Below are positions 37,531-48,637 of a DNA stretch of 64,000 nt, in pieces (positions within the stretch are counted from its first letter, which is position 1; every line of letters starts with the position of its first letter). The position numbers and the translations under genes are program-made. The stretch spans positions 1,628,519 to 1,692,518 of the forward strand of contig JAJEKV010000004.1 in the NCBI GenBank assembly GCA_021234155.1, read 5' to 3'. The stretch is from Isoetes taiwanensis. Its lineage: Eukaryota > Streptophyta > Lycopodiopsida > Isoetales > Isoetaceae. The notes under the pieces are model-generated. The model was not told the DNA's origin. It worked only from the letters and a program-made list of their open reading frames with translations, and searched no databases.

Positions 37531-40169
37531 GGTGAACATCGGGACAAAAATCTGATATGGAGTCTCTAAGAAATCAGGTAATGGGAATACTTGTTCACTT
37601 CACTTCTTAGAAAATTACTCATGTCCCAAGGGGCGAATTGGGAAGGCGATGCTTTGTCTTGAGAGACACTTTAATGTCATATCTATCTGAAGGACATATA
37701 CGGAAGAAGATCTTGATGAAGATAGCAATGGGCCTTGAGGATACTACGGTGAAGGACATGATTCTATAGATGTATGATGATGTGTGAGTATGACTTTTTA
37801 TTCATAATGTTGTGAATGTTGTATATAATGTGCAATTGAATTTCAAAATAGGTAGGTAGACTTTTCGACTTCATGAATCGAGAAAGTCGGCCCCTAAACT
37901 ATTATTGTATGGGTGTGATGTTCGCATGGTTTGGGTATTTTCGGGACAACATCTTCTTAGGGCCTATGGGGAAGTGCGTTGAATAGATTGCGCACGTATT
38001 ATGAAAAGTGGAATGACCCTCTACTGGAAGAAGTTTGGGAGCCATTAAGGGTATTGAGAGCCCTTGTGCACGTTCATGGATACTGGGGAAGAAGTGTATT
38101 CGGCCCGGACTCATACGAATGGAAACGACAACAAGGATTAGAAATTGGTTGGACCAACCAGCCTATCGCTCAAGAAGCACCTCCTCGTGCGGCCTTTCAA
38201 AAACTTCATGTTGCGCCAAAGGCCTGGTTTAAGAGGGAGTCGACACCAAACATTCAACCATTAAGGTGGTCTGTGTCCGATGAAGTTGTCACAAAGGTCG
38301 TCCGGCGGCCGCCATGGTCCTTGAGGCTACTGTAAAATAAATTTTGTACTTGAATAAAAAGTGTTTTTATATTTTTATTTCATCGCCACCTTACCTTTGG
38401 CTAGGATTGTAAATCATTTTTTTACTTGAATAAAAAGTATTTTTATTTCATCGACACCTTACCTTTCGCACTATGTTTAGACTATTTTTTAATGTAATTA
38501 TGCTATTTTGCATTGCAAACCAAACAAATCGATAGCACCAAGACAACCTAATTTTTCCTTAAGCACATTTGGTATCGGTGAATCGGTTGCACTACTTGAC
38601 CCTTAGGCATCATTTACTGGGTTAAAAAGCTGGTGTTCGGAAAAATGGGAGCGACATCGTCCCACTTTTACCAAAATCGACTTTTACTCCTCCGGGTGGC
38701 CCTCATCGGGTCACACCGCCCGTAAGGGCTTAAGTCCCTTGGACTTGGCCCTGCCTTGATGGTCTACCCGACCCGCCCGGTCGCGCTGCCGGAGACACAT
38801 GTCCCCTAATTAATTACGAGGGGTAGTGCCTCGTGGCGTCGTGCGGATTACCCGGTAACAAAAATTTTCCTAATTAAAGACAATAAAGGTTCGCCCCTTT
38901 TGTACTGTAGCACCTGCCCTGTTTTAGGTTAAATTGACTTTCCTCCTTCCTAATTTCTCCCCCTTTTATTTATTTACTACCTAATTAGATATAATGATTT
39001 TCTATTTCTATTTTCAAATCAAAGTACCCCCTTCTAATCTAAAACAACGTAGATGCTAATAAAATGCAACAACCTATTTTAACAATTTTTAAGACAATTA
39101 TCATTACAAATTAAACAATTAATTTAACTAGCTAATTTAATACAAAGGGGAAAATAACTTAATTTATCTTATAAAAATGTACAATTATGACAAAATTATC
39201 AAAAGTCTCCTCGAGCTTTGTCCTTACGGATCCTCCGGACCAAATGAAGGTCCTTTGGCATTATCGTAACCCTCTTTGCATGGATAGCACAGAGGTTGGA
39301 CTCTTCAAAGAGCTGTGTGAGCTCCGCCTCTGCTGCTTCTTGCCATACTCTCGTCATATCGGTCATGACCCTCTAGTCGGTCCGGAAGTCTTGAAGGACT
39401 TCCCGAAGAAGTCTCTCGAAGGGTGCCCTCCTAATGAGGAGGCCCACCGATTCACGGAAATGCGGTTCCCGGATCACCAGGACTATGAGGAGTGTACGGG
39501 GTGAACTTCCTCATCCTCGGCTTCTTGGGCTCCTTTGGAGGCCTTGGCACCCCCGGCCGCCGACCCCCACATACTGTTCCTCCTCTTGTATTCGGTATAG
39601 TAGGCTACGTATGCATCGTAGCCTACCATAAACATCTTCCACCTCTCCATATGGAGAGTGTAGTTGATGTCTAGCTTCGGTGAGGAGAGGTTTTCTGGGT
39701 GGCTTAACTCTTAGGCTTCCTAAGCTCGGGCCATACCGGGTAAGATACTGGCACGAGCTCGGGAACCTCTGGCTCCTCCTGGGCCTGCTCCTCAACCTAC
39801 TGCTACTCTTCAACTTGTTGCTGCTCTTCAACACATTCTTTGCTCGATGTTGGTGCCAAACCCGATCATCAAGGTCGATTTTTTTCTTCTTTCTCCCCCA
39901 CTTGCTGGTCTCTCCTAACTTTCTCTTTCCCTTCGATGGATCTTTTCTTCTTCAGGGCCTCCATTGTCTCTGCTTGAGAGATGGAACATTTAATGAGAGA
40001 TGGATTGATTGGAAAGAATCTTAAGTTGTGTTGGGTCGAAAAAAAGACTTTTAAGTTGTGTTGGGTATTGAAAGTTAATTGTGGGGATCAATGAAGGTCT
40101 AGGATGAGCGAGGCCCGGACCTTTAGAGGCACAATATAGAAACAGAATCGATTTTTTTGTCTATGGACT
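37531..40169. other. Unassigned repeats and ORFs between Gypsy and the inverted-repeat element
   Basis: Open frames at 37979-38335 (+, 118 codons) and 39187-39504 (+, 105 codons) are not recognised. They may be remnants of retroelement proteins. A duplicated block with ACTTGAATAAAAAGT and CACCTTACCTTT lies at 38344-38470. A GC-rich stretch at 38640-38840 has no visible gene. Confidence 0.35.
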
Positions 40170-40203
40170 AACAAGGTGACCTAGCAAATGCACTAATGAC
40201 CTG
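40170..40203 (+). repeat. Left terminal inverted repeat (34 bp)
   Basis: This is identical to the reverse complement of 48638-48671. It is followed by a small hairpin, GGAATCTTT-C-AAAGATTCC, at 40221-40239. Confidence 0.95.
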
Positions 40204-40712
40204 CGCTTGCACCGCAAAAAGGAATCTTTCAAAGATTCCCTAAAAAAACCTAAAAATTGCCACTTTTGGGGGGTCAATTGAAAAAACAGCCCTTAATTTT
40301 GATTTGCGACACCCCTTTTTGGTCCAAAATTAGAAAACTTTTGTTGTTTTTAAATTCTAGACACCCAAAACAAATTTTGTAAAATTGGAGTCACCTTTTA
40401 GGAAAATCTAGGAAATACAAGAAAACTAACAAAATTAAAGAACCATTAAAATCTTCACAAGAAATGAAAGCAAGATTGGCAAATCTAGGCGTATCTATTT
40501 GTTATTACTCAAGAAGAACCACAAGGTGCTATGCGCGCATAGGCAACAGAAAAACATACAAGACATAACTAACATGTCTGATAGCATTTGGCGCTTATAC
40601 AAGATATGAAAAAACATGGATAAACTTGGAAGAAGCTATGCGAGCTTGGCAAAGGCCTTCAACATGTACAAAAAACTCTAGCCAAAACTAGGAGGTAACG
40701 ATGTGCCCACAT

Positions 40713-43700
40713 TTAGATTATACAAAGTTTCTGACCTTTGAGGAGAGCGGGATTAGGAATGTCGTTATACTCGTCAACTCCTTGGACTTCGTCACCCTTG
40801 TCCTCGTTGCCACTCTCCTCATTGTCACTTGAAGTGGTCGAAGAGCTAACATTTGGAATCTTGTCCTCATCACGGGAAGCCGTGCGAACTATCTTGTGAG
40901 AAAGACTTGATAAGTTAGCTGTTGTCGCATACGTAACTGTTATCAACCTTGAGTGTAAAATCATAAGCCCGGCACTTGAGTTTCGTTCAGGTCCATATTG
41001 TCCATGTGATTCTTATTCATCGTTTTCCGGCCCTTCTTGAAAGGAATTATCATAGGATCATCTGGAGACCAACAAAAGGATATATATCCTTAGTGGCGCG
41101 TGCGGTGAACTTTTCACTACTAAAGGAGATTGTCTTTGAGTTCAATGTCTTTAACCGGCGCAATCCGGAAAGGGCGGCTCTTAGGTCATCGTCGGTCGAA
41201 GGTACAGCTATAAGCATCCCTTACTCAAACCACGCTAGTTTTTACGGAGTTTGGCCTTGGTTCTTTTCAAAGGCACGTCTACTTAGAGGTACATTACGAT
41301 CGGGTTCCTTGTTGACTTCCGCGATCTTTGTAGAACCACGGAACCCTTTGCAACAATCCGCGCCTCAACAAGGGGATGAACTTGAGTACCAGGCCAACAA
41401 AAAGCAACTTCCAGGGAGATGTTGTTGAGGGATTTAGTTACATCCTGCATTATTGAAAAGAAATTCTCTCACCAACCTTTGTCCTCCTCACTGAAGTACT
41501 TAAAATCCGACCTTATACTTTTCTCCATCTTTGGTCGGTGAGGCGAAGGGATTTTGTCCTTGTTCTTTTACGTGTAGTCTATGGCACACCCCGATTGGCT
41601 TTGAATAGCCCTTCTCATTACCTTAGTTTCAGGAACATATTTTAAATATTGTAGGCCTGCCTCAGGCTGCCAAGTTTGGGAGGTGACAAAGTACTTCCCT
41701 TGAAGTTGTGCTTTACCGTCCTTGAGAAAAAATTTTACATGATGTTGAAATGTCAAATTATTCAACCTATGGATAGCAGGACCTATATCACCATGCCATT
41801 TGGAAAACAAACTCACGAAAATCAAAAGTCTCGCTAAGCACCCGACAAGCCGGAGTTGGATTGTAAGCTTGCTCAATCACCTGCACCTGAGGAGTGTAGA
41901 CAAAATGCCTTTTCCTTCGCAACCCCGGGAAAATCATTGAACATTTGGTCTATCGATCATGGGTGTGACCCACAAGTAAGAAACCAACCTTGACCTTTCA
42001 AAAGATACCCAACTCGACCAGCATTGCGCAATAAGCAAATAAAACTTGGTTTTTGTTTTCTCTAGTAGTATTGTCTAACTGTATGTACAACACTTTGGCG
42101 CGACTTCTCCTTTGCCCAGCAAAATCTTATTTAGTATTGTCACTTAGTGAGGTTAGGATCATTGTGTATATTTGGATAGGTCAAAAATACTGCGACCTTT
42201 GTACAACACCATGAAAGATCATCGCCCCAACCAAATGAAGCCTCAAAAATCAGTTCATCTAAATCCTTTGGAACATTTACAAAATGGGAAGTGACATCTT
42301 CTTTTGATCCATGCCATCTACCACCACGGACATATATTGAGTGGCCTCCAAAGATTTCTTTCTATGTTTTGCTAGCTTCTTTCTCTCCAAGGCTTGAGCC
42401 TCTCTGTGAACTTACAACTCTTGAGTTATCGATGCGCAATTAAGGACATTAGTCGATTACCTTGAAGCAATAGTAAGGCTCCCCAGGCTGCAGCTAAGCT
42501 TTTATAGCCGTGCTATCTTGGCGCATAGGCAAAAGCTTGTCGATTACCTTGAAACAGCGATGGGCTCCACAGGCGCAAAAGCTTTTGTAGTCGTGCTATC
42601 TTGGCGTATAAAGCCGAACTTCTGGGGGGGGGAAGGGGCGAAGCTACAAGATTGAGCAGAACCTTTGTGCGAGTACTACAAGATTGAAAAGACACGCTAT
42701 GCGCACATAGACAAACTCAAGACTAAATAAGCCGTGCTATGCCCGCATAAGACAATGTCTCTAGCCGTGCTATCGAAGGGATTAGGCGAAAGGGGCGTAC
42801 TTTTTTTCTAGAATATCCTTTGCCATTGATCGTTTTTCCTTTAATATGGGCGGCTAGTACACACGCAAGAAAATCTGTGCCTCTTCGGAATCCTAACAAG
42901 ATTAAATTCTTGCTTCCACAACCTCAAGTAGGAATAGGATATGAACTTGACTTGAACTCTGGAAAAAGATCCTTGTACATCTTTGTAGACTTCCTTCTTA
43001 GTATCTTGTATGTCGGATGATATCTTTGGACTGTTTGGAAGTCGCTCCACGGTTGGAGTCAAAGAAACCTACCGCCAAGCTTTTGCTTCTAGGCAATACA
43101 TACCAAACAACTTTTTTGGGTGTGAGCAGTCATCAATGCGCGGGTTCTGTCTAACCTCTTTTGCACTCTTGACATGCGGCGACTTCCAATGGCATGTATT
43201 CTTTTAAAAAGCAAGTTGGCTGCTTGTGTTGCTTTCGAAACATAGTATGAAAAATTGTCTCCAACCGAGGCCTTGCTTTATGCCAAAGTACAACTCTTGA
43301 TCACCTTTCGACATTGACAAAACCGTTGTCTTATGTGCCTTAAAGGCGAAAATGTAAAGGCACGTAAGCATTTTTTTTCGACAACAATTCGGTCTCCTCG
43401 GCTTTCTCATGTAAAAGTAGTCCCATCAATCGCTCGCGCATAACAATTCTAAAAGCTTTTCTTTGTGGGATCCCTCTTAAATCTTTTCGCCTTCTTTGTA
43501 TGGGTTTTCAACTGCGGGACTTTTATTACGGCGATTAATGCGTGGTAGGTCTTTCGAAGTCGCGAGGCTGCGTCTTCAAACCTCGGGGTCATCAACCTTG
43601 TAAGCCCTCAGCGGAAGTCAGTGCATCGACCAAATAATGTTCTCGACTTTCTCTTGAACATGAAGGTCTTCCTCGAAGCCCTTTACATTAAAGAAGGGCC

Positions 43701-44555
43701 CGGCGACCTTGACACATGTCTCTCATGAGAATCTACAATATAGAAGGAGCGATTAGGTGTAGTTCACGGAGAGGTGAAGGAGTATCAAAAATAGAGTGAA
43801 ATGCGTTGAGTAGGGAAGAGGAGAAGATACTTCGTGATTGTGTGGGGGGAGGGTGTTTTAAAAGCGGACCGAATGTTTGAAAAGCGTGTTTTGGAGATGG
43901 AGTTTGAAAAAGAGGTAGACACCGCCAGTAGGTGTAAAGGGGAGGGAGGCGGTGTGGAGGAGGTAGCATCGGGAGAAGCGTGTCGTAGTCTTCTTCATCG
44001 TCACCTTTGGTGTGGGTGTGTTGTAACGACCGAGTCAATATTGCAACGTGCGGGGAGGAGTTGAAGTAAAAGCGTCTTAAATCGTCGCTCTCCATTCTTT
44101 TGCCGCAGGGAAGAGTGACTTGTTTCAGCCATTAAACCCTCTCCCTTCAAACCTGCAAGTCTAGCCCATGCGCGCATAGAAAAGCAGTTACAAACGTAAT
44201 ATACACTAGTTGCCCATGCGCGCATAGACAGGGAAACAATATGTCTATGTACGCATACTTCAATACGAAAAGTAGATGCCACACAACCAAGAAACATTAC
44301 AAAATATTAGACATTATCTCCCCAAGCCAATGCCTGCAACCAAAACTATATGTGCATGCAAGAATTCATAGACGAAAAGCAAAGTACGTAACACAATATA
44401 AATACGAAAACATATGGAGGCATTTGCACATACAGACGATACTCCAAGGCGCTCGACCTCCGCCTAGAATTTTGCTCTTCCGTTTCGAACTGTAGCATCT
44501 CCATAGATTTCTGCATAGCATTGCCAAAAATGTCAGGTGGAAGGTACGTAAACAT
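40713..44555 (-). CDS. Unrecognised intron-containing gene of the element (partner of the methyltransferase gene)
   Basis: Exon 1 is likely 44434-44555, from an ATG at 44555 (MFTYLPPDIFGNAMQKSM...). It has a good donor (CT/GTATGTGC). Intron 1 (44153-44433) ends CTTGCAG and holds two near-perfect palindrome copies. Further frames on this strand look protein-like but are broken: 43204-43410 (GDQELYFGIKQGLGWRQ), 42841-43062, 41568-41876 (GDIGPAIHRLNNLTFQHHV...QGKYFVTSQTWQPEAGL), 41150-41220 and 40713-40964, the last with an acidic Ser/Glu/Asp-rich tail. By position it may encode the transposase or an accessory DNA-binding protein, but I see no DDE/D, zinc-finger or SWIM motif. Exon joins beyond the first are not established, and this copy is probably non-functional. 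Confidence 0.4.
42453..42615. repeat. Two-copy tandem repeat with decayed palindrome
   Basis: Two units of about 89 and 74 bp start with CGATTACCTTGAA and share CAAGCTTTTGTAGYCGTGCTATCTTGGCG-like text. Each contains a broken half of the palindrome (GCTATCTTGGCGCATAGGC). They lie in non-coding DNA of the element. Confidence 0.75.
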
Positions 44556-44694
44556 CTCAGCCAGTATCAGTTTACATTACTTGTTTATAGGGACTTTTGC
44601 TTAGAGTCAAAGAGAATTGATTTTAAGCTTTTTGGACATCCTGTTTGCCGAATTTCTTCTTGGGCATTAGCATTTAGTGTTTTTTTCTCTCATT

Positions 44695-44916
44695 GTCTAT
44701 GCGCGCATAGGCATTCTGTCTTTTTTCTTATTATTGTCTATGCGCTCACAGGCATATTGTTTTTTCTCTTATTGTATTGTCTATGCGCGCATAGGCACCA
44801 ACATTTTTAGCAACCCTTGACTATGCGCGCATAGGCGTTTACCTTTTATCCTGCCATTGTCTATGCGCGCATAGGCAGAATGTTTTTTACTTGCTATTGT
44901 CTATGCGCGCATAGGC
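44695..44916. repeat. Regular array of six palindromes, about 40-bp period
   Basis: Six units GTCTATGCGCGCATAGGC (the second one altered) start at 44695, 44736, 44779, 44819, 44859 and 44899. The spacings are 41, 43, 40, 40 and 40 bp. The spacers of about 22-25 bp are T-rich and unlike each other. The array lies between the divergent genes (44555 minus start, about 44988 plus exon), so it probably sits in the shared promoter or first intron. The period is close to four helical turns, which would place bound proteins on one face. Confidence 0.95.
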
Positions 44917-44987
44917 CTTTCCATTGTTAGATCTGCTTGTGCTTGTACATTTTCTAGCTGTCTTTTAATATGTTTTTTGTCTTGTAG

Positions 44988-47900
44988 AATCAAGAAAAAT
45001 CACGGCGAGCTCCTCCCACAAGGCGTCCAAGAAGAGGAAGCCGACAAAGGATAAGAATCAACCAAAGGATGATGCACCTACACCTTTCATGATCGAGGGC
45101 CGGTTCCTATTTACGTAAGGACCAAAGGTGGCTACTTGTAAGAAGGAACTAGTGAGCACTAGAAGCGGCACATTTTTTGTACCTATACATTTGTGACCGT
45201 TTTGGTAAAGAACCCCAAGACTTGGACAGCTTCAAGAGATGTGGCAGGTTAACAGATACTGAGCTCTTCGGTATGTTTCATATTAACTGCACCACATCGA
45301 CTAAGGGGTCTCAACATGTTTACTCGGTGGACCCCCATTTCTTTAAGCTCAGTCTGTCGTCTCCCGAGGACATGCAGGGTTACATCCAGGCCAGAATGAA
45401 AGCAAAAATTGTAAGTATTGTCTATGCGCGCATAGCTTAAGAAACTTTAATGTTCTTCTTGCGCTAATGGAATGTTTCTTTGCAGGATCTTGTCACCATT
45501 TTGAAGGACCTGCTATTGTGCAAAGATCCTATTTTAACTTCTAGTGCCTCTGTTCCTAAATTAGGTAAAAAAAATTACTCAAAAGGCTGGCGTTAATTTA
45601 CAACCACATCACCTCAGGCTCTCAAAAGGCTGCTAGGAAGGCCTTAAAAGCAAGCTTTGGTTCGGGGACTGCACCGAAGATAGCAAGCAAAGGAGAAGGA
45701 TATGGCAAGTAAGAAGCTCAAGGAAATCGAAATCTGAGATGTCGATGATGCCCGGCATCATGCATCTCTCGGTGGTATGGTAAAGCTTGCACCTAAGGAT
45801 GAGCACGCGGTGTAAGACAACAAGCGAGGTCAGAAAAATTCTGATGGCCATAGCGCATTCAAAGAAAGAATAAGAGGCGGTCCAGAATAAAAGAATGACT
45901 CCTCATATTTGTATAGTTGATCGCCTTGATTCAATGATAAGGAGTTGTTCGTTAAGGAAGAGGCGAGAACTACAAATACTATATTTTAGGGGGCACCCAC
46001 GGTTTCAAGGCAAGAAGGCAGCTATACAAGGAAACAAAAAGCACCGATTTTCACAAATCTTTGCCTTTGTTTTACGTGGGTGTCCTTGACTTCGAAGCAA
46101 AAAATTTGCTTGCAATGAGCCACAGCGTGGACAAACGAGTATCGGATGAGTATGAGCTTCACAGATAAAATTAAATTCATGCACAAGGAATATGAACTCT
46201 TCCGTTCAGAGCACCAAGGTGAGAAAGATATTAAGGAAGACCAGGCTCTGTACCTGGCCTTAAAAGAACAGTGCGCTACTGAGTGCTGCCTAACTTACTC
46301 CACCTCAGATGCCAGAGTATTTCTTATAAAATACGATAATTATTTTCAGTTAGCTTTCCGTCATGGACGTGTAAGTACTTTCTCTCGACCTTCGCCTTTG
46401 GCTATGCCCGCATGGCTTAAATATTTTAACATGCTTGTTGTTTTCTATGTTAGGTCTGGGAGCTACAAGAAAAAAAATTTGACATGTTCTCTAAGGGTAC
46501 TTTAAAAACTAAAGGCAAGTCAACGGATTCCAAGAGGAAAAAAACGGATCCCGCAAAGCAAAAGGATATGGGCATAATGGCCTGGCGTGAAATGCAAGGC
46601 CTTAAAAATGTTGACAAAGTTTGTGAGGTCCTGCAAAAGGTTGTTGATAAACAGTTCACTCTGGAAGAGACGCAGAGAGAATTTAAGCAGTAAGCCTACA
46701 TTACACACACACATTTTTTCCAATGTTTGTTATTAACCTCTTGCAGCGTTTGCAGCCAAAAAGATTGTGCACTCTGTCAACAACAGTTAATGGTTCACCT
46801 CAATTGCGACAACTGGGAGAAGGTGCGGGAATTATACCCCACGTGGTCCTCAGACGAAAAAATAAATCAATACGCCACCAACTTTACCAACTGGGTATGT
46901 CATTTGTTTCTCCTTCCTGCTGCTTGAGTTAAGGTACTCGTTTTTGTACCTGTGCTATGCACGCATAGCATGGGAGTGAGGGAGCTGTCGTTTTGTTTCT
47001 TACAAATATTTTCGGCTTTCAGAAAAAGAAAGACCCCATGCCACCTGGATTTTTAAACATGGTCAGGCTAGCTAAGGAGGAGCGGTCGAAGCTGAAAAAG
47101 TCTCAAGAAGCTGAGCAGAGTTTGGTGCCTTCGGAGTTTGAAAGATTTGATATGTTTGGCCAAAATTGTCTATATCAGGTGTATCGTGGGAATTGTGTCA
47201 AACTTGACCACACTTTGAGACCTGGCAACTATTCCTTGTGCATAGCTGACATACCTTACGGGTTTAAGTTGCCTGACAGCCGTGGTGATGACTCCCATTT
47301 ACGTACGCCGAGTTTGATTCTTTTTTTGGGAGGTTTGTTAAGATAAACTTTGCTAAGCTCACGGAGGATTGTCGTCTTCCACTCCACTAACCGGCCGGTA
47401 TGGTGCAAGTGCTATGAAGACCCCTTTGCAAAAAATTTGGTTCTGAGGCTGCCATACTGGTAAGTGTCTAGTTGTTTTTTCTCCATGCGGGCATAGCGAA
47501 TACAAAAGTGTTTCCTTTCTTTGCGGGTTAAAGGCGAATAATAGGGGGAGGTGGTGGTGCTAGACTTGTCAGCGTATGGGGCAGATTCATATAGGCTACC
47601 ATAGGGTATCTTTGAGAGAAGCCAAATGCACTATAATACTCTTCGGCATGGATTTTTCTTAATGCTTTTCAATTTAGGTGATCTTACAAAAGCTTACGGA
47701 CCAGTTCACGAGGGGCGCATTGTCAATCCTACCGAAGCCTCGGAGACTCATTATTCGGAGATGTTCTTACAACTGGAGATTGGGTCGTTGGCCTTTTCGG
47801 GATCCGACCACGTTGGCTTGTGCACTAGGAAGGGCGCAAGCTGCGTAGCCATTGGCGTCGGGCGGATGCGTGGCATACATCAGCCCGAGTCAGTTCCTTA

Positions 47901-48178
47901 CCGCGGCTTGCGAGGGGCGAAAAACAGGAACTTGGGATCAAGGATAAGGATGGTGTTAGGCCTTCTCGATTCGAGCATGTGCCTCTCTTCACAGGGAACT
48001 GCGGCGATCAAGGCGACTATGTTGAATTGATTCCGTCGGACGATCCAATTAAGGTCATGAGAGGATAAAAGTCCGGCCGAAGTCGAGGACAAACTACAAG
48101 CTACTAATCCTAAGTCTCCCCAAGGTTCTGAATCAGATGAGGAAGTACCTGCAAAGGATGTTCCCCTAGATATTTAAA
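44988..48178 (+). CDS. Putative beta-class DNA amino-methyltransferase of the element, frameshifted
   Basis: Exons: 44988-45410; 45486-about 45590; about 46125-46370; 46454-46689; 46747-46894; 47023-47459; about 47545-48178. Junction phases fit at 45410/45486, 46370/46454, 46689/46747 and 46894/47023. The N-terminus is basic (KASKKRKPTKDK, possible nuclear signal). A Cys cluster (CSQKDCALC...HLNC) lies in the 46747 exon. The catalytic part has RGNCVKLDHTLRPGNYSLCI then ADIPYGF (47244-47264), which matches the DPPY motif IV with Ile for the first Pro. RIVVFHSTN follows, then NPTE (47720-47740), then GDWVV and FSGSDHVGL (about 47780-47810), which fits SAM-binding motif I. Motif IV before I is the beta-class order of N6-adenine or N4-cytosine methyltransferases. 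At least two frameshifts (near 47300 and 47795) and a stop in the first exon mean this copy is likely inactive. The family call is inference from motifs. Confidence 0.6.
45411..45485 (+). other. Intron with perfect palindrome
   Basis: The intron starts GTAAGTATTG and ends TTTGCAG. The coding phase continues across it (KAKI/DLVTIL). The palindrome occupies 45422-45435, just after the donor. Confidence 0.8.
46371..46453 (+). other. Intron with variant palindrome
   Basis: Donor GTAAGTACTT, acceptor TATGTTAG. The frame continues HGR/VWELQ. The variant CTATGCCCGCATGG lies at 46402-46415. Confidence 0.8.
46690..46746 (+). other. Short intron without palindrome
   Basis: The intron is 57 bp, donor GTAAGC, acceptor CTTGCAG. 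The split codon CA/C restores the frame (EFK-H-VCSQ). It is the only well-defined intron of this gene without the palindrome and also the shortest. Confidence 0.75.
46895..47022 (+). other. Intron with variant palindrome
   Basis: Donor GTATGTCATT, acceptor GCTTTCAG. The frame continues FTNW/KKKDPMPPG. TGCTATGCACGCATAGCA, itself a longer imperfect palindrome, lies at 46953-46970. Confidence 0.8.
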
Positions 48179-48257
48179 AATCTGTGCAAAAATTTAAACA
48201 TTTTATTCTATGTGCCCTATTTTAAATATAATATATTTCATTAATATTTATCATCAT

Positions 48258-48552
48258 GTCTATGCGGCGCATAGGCTTTTTCTCTTCGGTTGCATTTTGT
48301 TGGTCTAAAAAGTGTGTCTCTTACTTTGTCTAAAAACAAGAAAACACACTTTGTCTTGAAATGTGGACTTTTTTAGGCTCCTTTGCGTTTTTAAATAAAT
48401 TATATTTTAATAAGGACTGTCATGTCTATGCGCGCATAGGCTTTTCTCTTTTCAGTTGCATTTTGGTGCTCCAAAAAGTGTGTTTCTTACTTTGCCCAAA
48501 ACCAAGAAAACCACCTTGTCTTGAAATGTGGACTTTTTTAGGCTCAACTGCG

Positions 48553-48554
<2 letters not shown>
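48258..48554. repeat. Two subterminal direct repeats, 166 bp unit, each with a palindrome
   Basis: Units start at 48258 and 48424 with GTCTATGCG. They share GCATTTTG, AAAAAGTGTGT, CTTACTTTG, AACAAGAAAAC-like text and CTTGAAATGTGGACTTTTTT. They lie between the methyltransferase gene and the right inverted repeat. Subterminal repeats at this place are often transposase binding sites. Confidence 0.9.
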
Positions 48555-48585
<31 letters not shown>

Positions 48586-48637
48586 GCTAAAATGCAGAAT
48601 TTACGTGTTTTTGAAAAAGGAATCTGCAATTGCACCA

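Larger units (their letters stand above)
40529..48441. repeat. Dispersed 14-bp palindrome CTATGCGCGCATAG
   Basis: Perfect copies start at 40529, 44697, 44781, 44821, 44861, 44901, 45422 and 48426. Variants with one to three changes start at 42697, 42737, 44166, 44214, 44738, 46402, 46955, 47483 and 48260 (the last has one extra base). Many are extended as GTCTATGCGCGCATAGGC. All fall inside the inverted-repeat element and outside its readable exons. A 14-mer is expected far less than once in 64 kb by chance. The central GCGCGC contains CpG sites, so DNA methylation could affect a bound protein. Confidence 0.95.

Noticed and set aside
40976-41428. 150-codon plus-strand frame inside the element
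   Set aside because: The opposite strand carries more protein-like pieces (DDLRAALSGLRRL) in line with the minus-strand gene, so this frame is probably a shadow.
43733-44095. 120-codon Pro-rich frame on the minus strand and its plus-strand mirror
   Set aside because: Neither strand gives a recognisable domain or a clean join to exon 1 of the minus-strand gene. I kept only the region-level call.
44695-44916. CRISPR-like look of the palindrome array (repeat 18 bp, spacers about 22-25 bp)
   Set aside because: The window is plant nuclear DNA, the repeat also occurs singly in introns and flanks, spacers are low-complexity T-rich, and there are no cas genes.
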